Source: Candidatus Thiocaldithrix dubininis (lineage in GTDB: Bacteria > Pseudomonadota > Gammaproteobacteria > Thiotrichales > Thiotrichaceae). Taken from it: a stretch of 64,000 bases of DNA. The notes beneath the pieces were generated by a model. It did no database searches. It was given only the letters and a program-made list of their open reading frames with translations, and was not told the origin of the DNA. The stretch spans positions 930,001 through 994,000 of the forward strand of contig CP124755.1 in NCBI GenBank assembly GCA_029972135.1, in the 5' to 3' direction. Of the stretch, positions 17,411 through 26,559 are shown in pieces (position 1 is the first letter of the stretch; every line of letters begins with the position of its first letter). The position numbers and the translations under genes were made by a program.

Positions 17411-18040
17411 ATGGGTTCGCTTTCCAGCCGTAGATCTGTTATGACCTTGTTTTCCGCGCCTGATTGCGCTGATAGCCACCGCGTACGTATTGTGTTAGCG
17501 GAAAAGGATATTACTGTCGATATTTTGAATATCAATCCAGATAACAAACCAGAAGATTTGGCTGAGTTAAATCCCTATAATTCGACTCCTACCTTATTGG
17601 ATCGAGATTTAGTTTTATACGACGCACGTATTATCATGGAATATTTGGATGAGCGTTTTCCGCATCCGCCTTTAATGCCAGTTGATCCAGTGACACGTGC
17701 ACACTCGCGCCTTGCCTTATTCCGTATTGAAAAAGATTGGTTTTCGTTAGTTAACGATATTGAAAATGGCGATGAAGCCGCTGCGACACAAGCCCGTAAA
17801 ATTTTACGTGAAAGTGTATTATCGGCAGCCGAAGTATTTTCCGTTAAGCCTTATTTTTTAAGTGATGATTTTTCATTAGTCGATTGCACCATTGCGCCGA
17901 TTTTGTGGCGTTTGCCTAAATACGGTATTGATGTTCCTGAAAAACAAGGTAAACCTATTTTAAAATATATGGATCGGGTATTCTCACGTCCAGCGTTTCA
18001 AGAATCTCTCAGTAAAGTAGAAAAATCTATACGCCCATGA
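17411..18040 (+). CDS. sspA: Stringent starvation protein A
   Basis: A 209-residue glutathione-S-transferase-fold protein that binds RNA polymerase and alters transcription in stationary phase and stress. RRSVMTLFSAPDCADSHRVR at the N-terminus and IIMEYLDERFPHPPLMPVDP near residue 75 match the SspA family nearly residue for residue. PYFLSDDFSLVDC is the conserved all-helical-domain motif. The start at 17411 aligns with the E. coli protein's N-terminus. It overlaps sspB by ATGA. The petABC-sspAB order is widespread in beta/gammaproteobacteria. Confidence 0.95.
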   Translation: MGSLSSRRSVMTLFSAPDCADSHRVRIVLAEKDITVDILNINPDNKPEDLAELNPYNSTPTLLDRDLVLYDARIIMEYLDERFPHPPLMPVDPVTRAHSRLALFRIEKDWFSLVNDIENGDEAAATQARKILRESVLSAAEVFSVKPYFLSDDFSLVDCTIAPILWRLPKYGIDVPEKQGKPILKYMDRVFSRPAFQESLSKVEKSIRP

Positions 18041-18555
18041 GTAGCGAAGCAAAGTTCATCCCTAAACGCCCTTACTTGTTACGGGCGATGTATGAGTGGA
18101 TTGTGGATAATGGCATGACACCACATATTTTAGTGGATGCGCGTTCTAATCAAGTTTCTGTGCCCCGCCAATATGTTAAAGACGGCAATATTGTTTTAAA
18201 TATTAGCCCGACTGCCACGAATAATTTAATGATGCGCAATGACGAAGTAACATTTAGTGCGCGTTTTGGCGGTAAAGCCTTTTCAATTTGGCTACCGATG
18301 TGGTCGGTAATGGCGATTTATGCCCGAGAAACCCAAGAATGGGTTAGTTTTCCGCCAGAAGAATACAGCGATCAGGTAGTTGCGGATGATCAAACCGAAA
18401 CGGTGGTTGAAGCCCCTGTTTTAAGTTTAGCGACCGCTACTGCTAGTGCCGATGCTGAGATCAACGCCACTGAGCCAACTACTGATGGCGATGAACCGCC
18501 GCCTGCGCCTAAACCAACCACTAAAGCACGCCCCTCGTTGCGCGTAGTGAAATAA
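18037..18555 (+). CDS. sspB: ClpXP adaptor SspB
   Basis: A 172-residue adaptor that delivers ssrA-tagged proteins to ClpXP. The N-terminal substrate-binding domain has RPYLLRAMYEWIVDNGMTPHI, followed by VSVPRQYVKDGNIVLNISP and FSARFGGK. A disordered acidic/proline linker (about residues 115-162) leads to the C-terminal ClpX-binding peptide RPSLRVVK, exactly the family's XB motif. It is the second gene of the sspA-sspB-folA-pyrC run. Confidence 0.95.
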   Translation: MSSEAKFIPKRPYLLRAMYEWIVDNGMTPHILVDARSNQVSVPRQYVKDGNIVLNISPTATNNLMMRNDEVTFSARFGGKAFSIWLPMWSVMAIYARETQEWVSFPPEEYSDQVVADDQTETVVEAPVLSLATATASADAEINATEPTTDGDEPPPAPKPTTKARPSLRVVK

Positions 18556-18561
18556 TACCGC

Positions 18562-19041
18562 ATGATTTCTATGATTGTGGCAATGGCCAATCAACGCATT
18601 ATTGGTTGGCACGGGGCAATGCCGTGGCATATGCCTGCTGATCTGGCTTGGTTTAGGCAACAAACCCTAAATAAGCCGATTATTATGGGGCGTAATACTT
18701 ACCAATCCATTGGTAAGGCATTGCCGAAGCGCCAGAATATTGTGTTGACACGCAGTGCCGATTTTCAAGCACCCGATGTAACCGTAACGCATACGCCCAA
18801 TGAAGCGTTGCTTGCGGCGGGGGATGCGCCCGAAATTATGATTATTGGCGGCGCACAAATTTATCGACAATTTTTACCGCAAACGCGGCGTTTATACCTA
18901 ACGTTAATTGATGCTCAAGTAATGGGCGATACTTATTTTCCCGACTACACCCGTTGCGCGTGGCAAGTTCGAGAAAAAATAAGTTACCCCGCCGATGAAC
19001 GCAACCCATACCCCTACACCTTTCTTGTCCTAGAAAGATAG
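18562..19041 (+). CDS. folA: Dihydrofolate reductase
   Basis: A 159-residue NADPH-dependent enzyme making tetrahydrofolate. The family N-terminus is MISMIVAMANQRIIGWHGAMPW. The active-site acidic residue is in MPADLAWFR, the cofactor loop is MGRNTYQSIGKALPKRQNIVLTR, and IIGGAQIYRQFLP is present. It starts 6 bp after sspB and ends 22 bp before pyrC, so it probably belongs to the same transcript. Confidence 0.95.
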   Translation: MISMIVAMANQRIIGWHGAMPWHMPADLAWFRQQTLNKPIIMGRNTYQSIGKALPKRQNIVLTRSADFQAPDVTVTHTPNEALLAAGDAPEIMIIGGAQIYRQFLPQTRRLYLTLIDAQVMGDTYFPDYTRCAWQVREKISYPADERNPYPYTFLVLER

Positions 19042-19063
19042 TTCCTTTTAAGGAGTTCTCCTT

Positions 19064-20404
19064 ATGACAGCACAACTCATTGTAAATGCCCAAGTTGTTA
19101 ATGAGGGTAGTATTAGCATGTGCGATTTATTAATACGTGAGGGACGTATTGAAAAAATTGCACCACAGATTCAGGTAGATAGCGCGATCCCCGTGTTGGA
19201 TGCGCAAGGTCGTTATTTATTGCCGGGAATGATTGATGATCAAGTACATTTTCGTGAACCCGGTCTAACGCACAAAGGCGATATGCTCAGTGAAAGCCGA
19301 GCGGCGGTGGCGGGTGGTATTACCAGTTTTATGGATATGCCGAATACCGTGCCGAATACCTTAACCAGTCAAGCGTTACTAGAAAAGAAACAACTAGCCG
19401 CCGGACGGGTTGCTGCTAACTATGCGTTTTATTTAGGCGCATCGAATGACAATTTAGAGGTGATTAAAGCGCTGAACCCTAAAGATGCGTGCGGGGTTAA
19501 AGTCTTTATGGGCGCATCGACTGGCAATATGTTGGTCGATGATCCCGAAATTCTAGAGCAAATCTTTAAACATAGCCCTACTTTAATCGCTGCGCATTGC
19601 GAAGATACGCCGACTATTATTGAAAACGAAGAAAGTTATCGCAGTATTTATGGCGATAGCATTCCGTTTCATTTGCATCCGATTATTCGCAGTGAAGCCG
19701 CTTGCTATAAATCATCTAGTTTGGCGATTGAATTAGCCCAACGTTGTGATACGCGCTTACATATTTTGCATATTTCCACGGCTGCCGAAGCCGAGCGTTT
19801 TAGCGATTTGCCGCTAGAAAATAAGAAAATTACTGCTGAGGCTTGTGTACACTTTCTGCATTTTGCCGATGAAGACTATGCCAGTAAAGGCGCACTGATT
19901 AAGTGTAACCCAGCGATTAAAACAGCGGCAGATCGGGCAGGTATTATTCAAGCCTTATTGGACGGGCGTCTAGACGTGATTGGTACAGATCACGCGCCGC
20001 ATACGTGGGATGAAAAGCACAATAGTAGCTATTTCAAAACCCCGTCTGGTTTACCGTTAGTGCAGCATGCCTTGCCAACCGTGTTAGAACACTATCACGA
20101 CGGTATTTTCACCTTAGAATTTATTGTGGAAAAAACCAGCCATGCTGTTGCCCAATTATTTGATATTCAAGAACGTGGCTATATTCGTGAAGGCTATTGG
20201 GCGGACTTAGTGCTAGTGGATTTAGATAAACCATTCACTGCAACTCATGCGAATAGCTTGTCCAAATGTGCTTGGACACCGTTTGATGGCTATGAATTCC
20301 GCTCAAGCATTGCCGCTACTTGGGTAAATGGGCAGTTGGTTTGGCAAGACGGCAAGTTATGCGAAGTGGCGCCAGCCGGGCTAGCGCTAAGTTTTAATCG
20401 TTAG
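19064..20404 (+). CDS. pyrC: Dihydroorotase, class I, Bacteroidetes-like subtype
   Basis: A 446-residue amidohydrolase of pyrimidine synthesis. Metal-site region: DDQVHFREPGLTHKGD, in which the first His of the usual HxH pair is Gln. The MGASTGNMLVDD segment, AHCEDT, LHILHISTA and GTDHAPHTWDEK carry the remaining metal and catalytic residues. The same DDQVHFREPGLTHK stretch is what I remember from Bacteroidetes dihydroorotases such as that of Porphyromonas, so the Gln is a subtype feature rather than damage. It has a very strong RBS (AAGGAGTTCTCCTT). Its stop abuts the stop of the convergent next gene with no spacer. Confidence 0.88.
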   Translation: MTAQLIVNAQVVNEGSISMCDLLIREGRIEKIAPQIQVDSAIPVLDAQGRYLLPGMIDDQVHFREPGLTHKGDMLSESRAAVAGGITSFMDMPNTVPNTLTSQALLEKKQLAAGRVAANYAFYLGASNDNLEVIKALNPKDACGVKVFMGASTGNMLVDDPEILEQIFKHSPTLIAAHCEDTPTIIENEESYRSIYGDSIPFHLHPIIRSEAACYKSSSLAIELAQRCDTRLHILHISTAAEAERFSDLPLENKKITAEACVHFLHFADEDYASKGALIKCNPAIKTAADRAGIIQALLDGRLDVIGTDHAPHTWDEKHNSSYFKTPSGLPLVQHALPTVLEHYHDGIFTLEFIVEKTSHAVAQLFDIQERGYIREGYWADLVLVDLDKPFTATHANSLSKCAWTPFDGYEFRSSIAATWVNGQLVWQDGKLCEVAPAGLALSFNR

Positions 20405-21295
20405 TTACAGTTCTCGAACCACGCGAAAACCTAGATTAGTATCTAACTCGTCTAGGTAGCGCTTTTTCCGCGCAGCGCTGCGGCAGCGGTCAGCCGGATC
20501 AAACCAAGAACCGCCTTTAGTTACATACCAATACGGATCAGCGCCCAATGCTTCGCTGCCATCACGGTTAGCATTCACATGGGAACGTGTCCAATGAGAG
20601 CGGGTAAATTCCCAAACATTGCCATGCATATCATGTAAGCCCCAAACATTGGGTACGCGATAGCCTACTTCACTGGCTTTGGGCGATGGAAAGCAGCGTG
20701 GTCTATACCAAGCGGTTTTCTCAGCCGCTTCACGATATGGAAAAAATGGGTTGAAGTGTACTTCTTTACAACTTACGTCGTCACCGTGATAAAACGGCGT
20801 TGTTGAACCCGCGCGTGCAGCATATTCCCATTCTGCTTCAGTGGGTAAGCGATAACGTTCGCCGGTTTGGGCGCTTAACCATTCTAAATAAAGTTTAACG
20901 TCCTGCATACGTACATTAATAACGGGATAAATACCTTTATGCCAAATTAATTCAGGGCGTAAGCACCATTCGGTGGCGCTGCGGAACACTTCAAATTCCT
21001 TAGCCATAACTGGATAAATGCCAATTGCAAAGGCTTTGCGAATAATCGTAGGGTGGCGTGGCGCTTCATCTGGCGCATGGCCTAACTCCTGTGCTTCTGA
21101 ACCCATATCAAAGCGTCCGGCGGGAATAACGCTAAGTTTAGGCGCTAGCTGACCGTTTTCCATCTCATCTTGGAAGTGTGCTTCTACCCCTGCGACCTCG
21201 GCGGCTTCTTGTTGCAAGCGTTTCAACGCATCGCGGCTGAGTTCGTCGACAAAACACAGGCGTGATTCCGGCAGCAAAATTTCTGTATCTGTCAT
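20405..21295 (-). CDS. SUMF1/formylglycine-generating-enzyme-like protein
   Basis: A 296-residue cytoplasmic protein with a SUMF1 (FGE-sulfatase) domain over about residues 55-296. It shows IPAGRFDMGS, RLPTEAEWEYAARAGS, VWGLHDMHGNVWEFT, GGSWFDPADRCRSAARKK and the final LGFRVVREL. The cysteine pair of true formylglycine-generating enzymes is not evident: the GGSW segment has a single Cys. Sulfatase activation is therefore doubtful. Such proteins also act as effector-binding or other iron-dependent enzymes. The first 50 residues are predicted helical. It converges on pyrC without any gap. Confidence 0.8.
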   Translation of the reverse strand: MTDTEILLPESRLCFVDELSRDALKRLQQEAAEVAGVEAHFQDEMENGQLAPKLSVIPAGRFDMGSEAQELGHAPDEAPRHPTIIRKAFAIGIYPVMAKEFEVFRSATEWCLRPELIWHKGIYPVINVRMQDVKLYLEWLSAQTGERYRLPTEAEWEYAARAGSTTPFYHGDDVSCKEVHFNPFFPYREAAEKTAWYRPRCFPSPKASEVGYRVPNVWGLHDMHGNVWEFTRSHWTRSHVNANRDGSEALGADPYWYVTKGGSWFDPADRCRSAARKKRYLDELDTNLGFRVVREL

Positions 21296-21425
21296 AGCGT
21301 ATTAGGAAATGGTAATGTACTAAGATTTAGCATTATCGCTAAAAGCAATGATAAAACAACACTAAAAAATAGAATCTGGTCTATATTTAAGCGACGGGTG
21401 TAATGATAGTGATAAGGGGAATGGT

Positions 21426-21617
21426 ATGACTAAGAGCCAACAGTGGTGGGTAGATAGGGATGCCCACGCAAAACAAACAAAAGCTCAGCTATTGTTAGAT
21501 GGTTTAATTGTCTATCGAATGGAGCTAGGAGATATTGGTCGTCAATTGGAGTATTTATTACGCCAACGTGGGGTTAGATCCACAGTCGATCCGATATTTT
21601 CAACGCGTTACCATTAA
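21426..21617 (+). CDS. Small hypothetical protein (63 aa)
   Basis: An unrecognised 63-residue, mostly hydrophilic peptide (MTKSQQWWVDRDAHAKQ...). It has a helical, arginine-rich second half (IGRQLEYLLRQRGVRS) and no membrane segment. ATAAGGGGAATGGT precedes the ATG, a fair ribosome binding site. It stands alone between the SUMF1-like gene and potA, with paired hairpins downstream. It could be a real small protein or the 5' part of a structured transcript. Confidence 0.4.
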   Translation: MTKSQQWWVDRDAHAKQTKAQLLLDGLIVYRMELGDIGRQLEYLLRQRGVRSTVDPIFSTRYH

Positions 21618-21722
21618 CAAGGTGAACTTTTTTTGTTCTCATGCGACTTATATAAGACGCATATGTTCTTAAGTCATGAGTTGGAAATGGTCTCTCTGCA
21701 TTACATAATGAATTGAGACTTT

Positions 21723-21771
21723 TTGGATAGTCATCATCCAAGACCCGTTACTTCTGTAACGGGTGACTTTT
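21723..21771 (+). terminator. Tandem hairpins, probable terminator
   Basis: TTGGAT (21723-21728) pairs with ATCCAA (21736-21741). Just after it, CCCGTTAC (21744-21751) pairs perfectly with GTAACGGG (21756-21763) around TTCT, followed by TGACTTTT. The orientation of the T-run fits plus-strand transcription arriving from the 63-residue ORF. The T-run is short. Confidence 0.5.
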
Positions 21772-22867
21772 AGACCGGATCTGGACGAATTACATGCTCC
21801 CAACCGGGTACCCAATCGACTCCCACTTTCTGGTTAATACGATAATCAAAGTCTGGATCATCTTCATCAAAAAATTCATGTGCAATGACTTTTTGCCCAT
21901 TTTCTAATTGAATTAATGAGTTTAATGTCTGCCCTGTATAGTTGCGCTCCAAAATTTTACCCGGAAAACCTTTACGTTCGCCAGTCGAGCTACAATCAAT
22001 GCGCAAATCTTCAGGACGTAACATCACATTCACAATATCGCCGATTTCAAAGCGTTGATCTGTGCGAATTTCTCTTTCACGATCAATAATATGTGCTAAA
22101 TAACGATATTCACCCAGTTCTTGCAAAATTTGTGCTTTAAAAACATTACTCTCGCCGATGAAGGTAGCAACGAACATATTAATTGGCGCTTCATAGATTT
22201 CGCGTGGTGTGCCAACTTGTTGAGCACGCCCTTTATCCATAACCAAAACTCGATCCGACATGGATAAGGCTTCTTCTTGATCATGCGTAACATAGACAAA
22301 GGTAATGCCCAGTTTACGTTGCAATTGTTTAAGTTCTAATTGCATTTGCTGACGTAGTTTATAATCCAACGCACTGAGTGATTCGTCTAACAATAAGACT
22401 TTAGGGCGATTGACTAAGGCGCGCGCAATGGCAACGCGTTGTTTCTGTCCACCGGATAATTGATGCGGTTTGCGCGAGGCATAATCGCTTAATTGGACAA
22501 TGGATAAGGCTTCGGCAACGCGCACCGAAATTTCATGCGACGGTAAACCTGCTAATTTGGGACCAAACGCTACATTGTCATACACGGCCATGTGTGGAAA
22601 CAGCGCATAGCTTTGGAAGACAGTATTGACGGGACGCTTTTCCGCCGGTACGTGGGCAATATCTTCGCCATTTAATAGAATTTTACCTGCGGTAGGTTGT
22701 TCAAAACCAGCAATCAAACGTAGGACGGTGGTTTTACCGCAGCCAGATGGACCGAGTATGGTAAAAAATTCACCATCATTAATAGTGAGATTAAAATCAG
22801 ATAAAACTTCTTGCCTATCAAAGCGTTTGGTAATGTTTTCTAATACCAGAATGGGGTACGCACTCAC
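21770..22867 (-). CDS. potA: Spermidine/putrescine-type ABC transporter ATPase
   Basis: A 365-residue ATP-binding subunit of an importer. It has Walker [10 protein letters not shown] (about 39-47), Q-loop [10 protein letters not shown], signature [15 protein letters not shown], Walker [13 protein letters not shown] and switch [11 protein letters not shown]-terminal TOBE-like regulatory domain (about 245-365) is as in PotA. The start is GTG 22867 after AGGGAATTTCAC. No permease or binding-protein gene is next to it in this window, so the partners must be elsewhere or the subunit is shared. Other MOI-type ATPases such as FbpC are possible, but [18 protein letters not shown] is PotA-like. Confidence 0.85.
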   Translation of the reverse strand: MSAYPILVLENITKRFDRQEVLSDFNLTINDGEFFTILGPSGCGKTTVLRLIAGFEQPTAGKILLNGEDIAHVPAEKRPVNTVFQSYALFPHMAVYDNVAFGPKLAGLPSHEISVRVAEALSIVQLSDYASRKPHQLSGGQKQRVAIARALVNRPKVLLLDESLSALDYKLRQQMQLELKQLQRKLGITFVYVTHDQEEALSMSDRVLVMDKGRAQQVGTPREIYEAPINMFVATFIGESNVFKAQILQELGEYRYLAHIIDREREIRTDQRFEIGDIVNVMLRPEDLRIDCSSTGERKGFPGKILERNYTGQTLNSLIQLENGQKVIAHEFFDEDDPDFDYRINQKVGVDWVPGWEHVIRPDPV

Positions 22868-23038
22868 GTGAAATTCCCTATTAGTTATGTTTGGTCAGTA
22901 TGCATAGGAAGATAGCAGATTCTGCCGTCTTGCAGTAACATAACGCGCCCCGATGGGGATAATCATCGCCAAGCTTCATCCAATTGCAACACGCTTGGCA
23001 ACCTGATCAATATAAAATGCACACCTAGGTATACAATA

Positions 23039-24214
23039 GTGGACATGCAGCTATCCGAGCGCGTACAGCGCGTTAAACCTTCTCCTACTTTAGCTATCAC
23101 TGCATTAGCTGCGCAATTAAAAGCAGCGGGGCGTGATATTATTGGCTTAGGCGCGGGCGAGCCTGACTTTGATACACCAGAACACATAAAACAAGCCGGT
23201 ATTGAAGCTATTCAGAAGGGCGAAACGCGTTATACAGCGGTAGATGGTACACCTAAATTAAAACAAGCCATTATCCGTAAATTCAAACGTGATAATAATT
23301 TAGATTACAGCCCCAAACAAATCTTAGTGTCTTGCGGCGGTAAGCAAAGTTTTTACAATTTGTGCCAAGCTTATTTGAATCAAGGTGATGAAGTCATTAT
23401 TCCCGCGCCTTATTGGGTGTCTTACCCCGATATGGTGTTATTAGCGGATGCAACTCCAGTGATTGTTGCCGCTGGGCAACAAGCGCACTTCAAATTAACC
23501 CCTGAACAATTAGCCGCTGCCATTACTCCGAAAACGCGTCTATTCGTATTGAATAGCCCGTCTAACCCAACGGGGGTGGCTTACAACTTAGATGAATTAA
23601 AAGCCTTAGGCGAAGTCTTACGTCAGCATCCGCAAGTATTGATTGCCAGCGATGATATGTATGAGCATGTCTTATTCGGTGGTCGTAAATTCGTCAATAT
23701 TTTAGACGCTTGCCCAGATTTATATGAACGCACGATTGTGTTAAATGGTGTCTCTAAAGCGTATTCCATGACTGGCTGGCGGATTGGTTATGCGGGTGGT
23801 CCAGAAAAGCTGATTCAAGCAATGAATATTGTGCAGTCACAAAGCACGTCTAACCCAACTTCAATTTCGCAATATGCGGCGGCGGAAGCATTAGACGGCG
23901 ATCAAAGCTTTATCCAAACGATGGTGAACGCGTTTGAACAACGTCATGCCTTTGTGTTAAATGCGTTTAATGCAATGGACGGTGTGGAATGCCTACCTGC
24001 TGACGGTACGTTCTATAGCTTTCCAAATGTTGAAGGCATGATGCAACGTTTAGGGTTAAAAACTGATGCCGAATTATCCAGTTACTTATTGGATAAAGTA
24101 GGGGTTGCGGTTGTACCCGGTTCAGCTTTTGGTTTAGATGGACATATTCGTATTTCCTTTGCCACCAGCATGCAGAACTTAGAAAACGCTTTAGCTCGCA
24201 TTGCGTCGGTTTAA
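23039..24214 (+). CDS. Class I aminotransferase (aspartate/prephenate type)
   Basis: A 391-residue PLP enzyme of fold type I, subgroup Ib. It shows RVQRVKPSPTLAIT at the N-terminus, GLGAGEPDFDTPEH, YTAVDGTPKLK, NSPSNPTGVAY, and the PLP-binding Lys in GVSKAYSMTGWRIGY (about residue 237). It most likely transfers amino groups between aspartate and 2-oxoglutarate and may also act on prephenate. The start may be GTG 23039, suitably spaced from AGGT, or the ATG two codons later. It is transcribed alone, ending in a strong terminator. Confidence 0.9.
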   Translation: MDMQLSERVQRVKPSPTLAITALAAQLKAAGRDIIGLGAGEPDFDTPEHIKQAGIEAIQKGETRYTAVDGTPKLKQAIIRKFKRDNNLDYSPKQILVSCGGKQSFYNLCQAYLNQGDEVIIPAPYWVSYPDMVLLADATPVIVAAGQQAHFKLTPEQLAAAITPKTRLFVLNSPSNPTGVAYNLDELKALGEVLRQHPQVLIASDDMYEHVLFGGRKFVNILDACPDLYERTIVLNGVSKAYSMTGWRIGYAGGPEKLIQAMNIVQSQSTSNPTSISQYAAAEALDGDQSFIQTMVNAFEQRHAFVLNAFNAMDGVECLPADGTFYSFPNVEGMMQRLGLKTDAELSSYLLDKVGVAVVPGSAFGLDGHIRISFATSMQNLENALARIASV

Positions 24215-24221
24215 GGCGTTT

Positions 24222-24267
24222 GCCCTATTAAGCTCAATACCATGCGTATTGAGCTTAACGGGCTTTT
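24222..24267 (+). terminator. Long-stem terminator after the aminotransferase gene
   Basis: GCCC..TTAAGCTCAATAC pairs with GTATTGAGCTTAA.GGGC around CATGC, with only small internal mismatches. It is followed by TTTTCC. It is a clear Rho-independent terminator. Confidence 0.9.
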
Positions 24268-24347
24268 CCTCCCATTCCTGCCCTTAGTTTTGTTTATCTG
24301 TCGCTAATTGCCTATACTGCGAACTTTTCGCTAACGTTCGGTTTAGT

Positions 24348-26540
24348 ATGAAAATTTTGCTGAAGCTACTAATAGTTTATTTTATCCTAACAATCAATAT
24401 TGCTGAGGCACGCCCTAAAATCGGCTTAGTATTAGGCGGTGGTGGCGCAGCGGGCGTCTCGCATATCGGGGTATTAAAAGTCTTAGAAGCCAATCATATT
24501 CCCGTGGATGTGGTGGCGGGCAATAGCATGGGTGCAATTATTGGCAGTCTCTATGCATCGGGAATGCCGGTTGCTGAGATTGAGAAAGTCGCCAAGGAAT
24601 TAGATTGGTTTCGCTTATTTCAAGATGACCCCAATTATCAGCTCAAAGATTTTCAGCAGAAGCAACAAGCCTCTGATTTCTTTAGTACTGCACGTTTAGG
24701 TGTCGATAAAAAAGGCGTTAAATTATCCGGTGGGGTTGTCAATGGGCAACGCTTAATGTTTGAACTACGGCGTTTACTTGCACCTGTGGCGAATATTAAT
24801 GAGTTCGATAAATTACCGATTCCGTTTCGAGCCGTTGCGACGGATATTCGTACCGGCGAAGCGGTAGTCTTAAAAAAAGGCAATCTGCCATTAGCGGTGC
24901 GAGCCAGTATGTCGATACCCGGTATTTTCGCCCCCGTTACCATAGACAACCGCTTATTAGTGGATGGGTTAGTTTCTAATAACGTGCCGGTCGACTTAGC
25001 GCGTGATATGGGGGCGGATATTGTGATTGTTTCACGTATTCCTGCTGGGAAACCGCGTGAGCTAAATTCTGCAATTGATATTACCTTGCAAACCATTGAT
25101 TTATTAGTGCGTAAAGCCAGTGAAGCGCAGTTAGCTAGCTTAAGCCCTCAGGATATTTTAATTGAACCACCGATTGGCGATATTAATAGTTTAGACTTTG
25201 CGCGTGTGAAAGAAACGATTCCCTTAGGCGAACAAGGTGCACTTGCAAAATTACCCCAATTATTAGCGCTAGCGCAGCAAGTAGGTGGCAATGATGCGCC
25301 AAATCTAGCGAGAACTCCGCCCGCTATTGAGCCTAGCAATGATGTTTTTACCATTCATCAGGTAAGTATCCGTAACGATTCGGTCTTAAACAATAGTATT
25401 GTCGAACGCAAATTGGCGATTAAAGACGGGCAACAAGTCAGTCATAGCCAATTACAAAAAGCGTTGGATCGAGTGTATGGTTTGGGGTATTTCCGTATGG
25501 TGGATTACGATCTGAAGCCACAAGCGGATGGCCGTTATGATCTGCATATCATTACCCAAAAATCCGAATTAGGCGATCAACGCTTAAATATTGGTTTTGC
25601 TTTAGGTGATGATTTCGATGGCGATACCCGTTATCAAGCGGGCGTAAAATACACGAAACGCGATTTGACGGATAAAGGTACAGAACTGCGGGTACAGGGC
25701 ATTATCGGTGAGCGCATTCTGGCGAAAGGCGAAATTTATCACCCGCTGCAAGATGAAAAACAGCGCTTTATTGCACCAAAAGTCTGGTATCAAGAACGGA
25801 ATGCAGTGGTTGTTAACGATAATCATCAAACGGCTGAATTACGTTCACATGAATTAGGTGCTGAATTGGATGTGGGGCGAGAAATTGGCAATACGGCAGA
25901 AGCTAAAGCCGGTGTCTTTTATCAACGTACACGCCCTACAGTTAAAACTGGCGAATTTGCGATTCCAGATAACTCCATTCATGAAGCAGGCGTGAAACTG
26001 CAATATCAAGCCGATTCGTTAGATTCTGTGGACTTTCCAACCAAAGGCGGACGTGCTAGCGCCAGTTTAACCCAGGGCGTTAAAGCTATCGGCAGTGACC
26101 ACAATTACACGCAGGTGGAAGTGGAAGGGGAACGCGTTTGGAGCATTCAAGATAAACATCGTTTGATTGCCAGTGGACACGCTGTCGCTAAAAACGACAA
26201 TGATAACGGTCTACAATATGCCTCGAATAGTACCTTACAAACCGGACGCTTAGCCTTTCCTAGCAAAGATCAATGGTTAGGCAATTACACAGCGGAAGGC
26301 GCTGTAACGTATATGCGGCAAATTGCCGAAGTGCCGAAAGTTGCTAAAGTACACGCAGGCGTAGCAGCAGGGGTAGGGCAACAATGGCAGCGTAAAGATG
26401 ATGTTAACGTAGGTGATTTACGCAAAGCGGGCACGGTGTTTATTGGGGGAGAAACGCCTGTGGGACCTGCTTTTGTCGGTGTACGCAAAGTAGAAGGTAT
26501 GGATAAACAGTTCTACTTCAATTTAGGCAAGGATTTTTAA
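24348..26540 (+). CDS. Patatin phospholipase fused to POTRA and outer-membrane barrel (PlpD-like, type Vd)
   Basis: A 730-residue exported protein. A signal peptide (about 1-21) is followed by a patatin domain (about 25-310) with GGGGAAGVSHIGVL, the nucleophile motif GNSMG (Ser about 64) and the catalytic Asp in LLVDGLVSNN. Residues about 330-400 form a POTRA-like domain (VFTIHQVSI...). The remainder is beta-rich surface-antigen/BamA-type barrel ending in an aromatic residue pattern (QFYFNLGKDF). Order and length match Pseudomonas PlpD, a type Vd autotransporter phospholipase A1. Whether the patatin part is released is unknown. It stands alone. Confidence 0.88.
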   Translation: MKILLKLLIVYFILTINIAEARPKIGLVLGGGGAAGVSHIGVLKVLEANHIPVDVVAGNSMGAIIGSLYASGMPVAEIEKVAKELDWFRLFQDDPNYQLKDFQQKQQASDFFSTARLGVDKKGVKLSGGVVNGQRLMFELRRLLAPVANINEFDKLPIPFRAVATDIRTGEAVVLKKGNLPLAVRASMSIPGIFAPVTIDNRLLVDGLVSNNVPVDLARDMGADIVIVSRIPAGKPRELNSAIDITLQTIDLLVRKASEAQLASLSPQDILIEPPIGDINSLDFARVKETIPLGEQGALAKLPQLLALAQQVGGNDAPNLARTPPAIEPSNDVFTIHQVSIRNDSVLNNSIVERKLAIKDGQQVSHSQLQKALDRVYGLGYFRMVDYDLKPQADGRYDLHIITQKSELGDQRLNIGFALGDDFDGDTRYQAGVKYTKRDLTDKGTELRVQGIIGERILAKGEIYHPLQDEKQRFIAPKVWYQERNAVVVNDNHQTAELRSHELGAELDVGREIGNTAEAKAGVFYQRTRPTVKTGEFAIPDNSIHEAGVKLQYQADSLDSVDFPTKGGRASASLTQGVKAIGSDHNYTQVEVEGERVWSIQDKHRLIASGHAVAKNDNDNGLQYASNSTLQTGRLAFPSKDQWLGNYTAEGAVTYMRQIAEVPKVAKVHAGVAAGVGQQWQRKDDVNVGDLRKAGTVFIGGETPVGPAFVGVRKVEGMDKQFYFNLGKDF

Positions 26541-26559
26541 GCAGATGCGAATTAGGCAA

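Noticed and set aside
24653..25096. Open frame of 147 codons antisense to the patatin gene
   Set aside because: It is contained in a gene with clear catalytic motifs; low-complexity composition without signal, domain or RBS.
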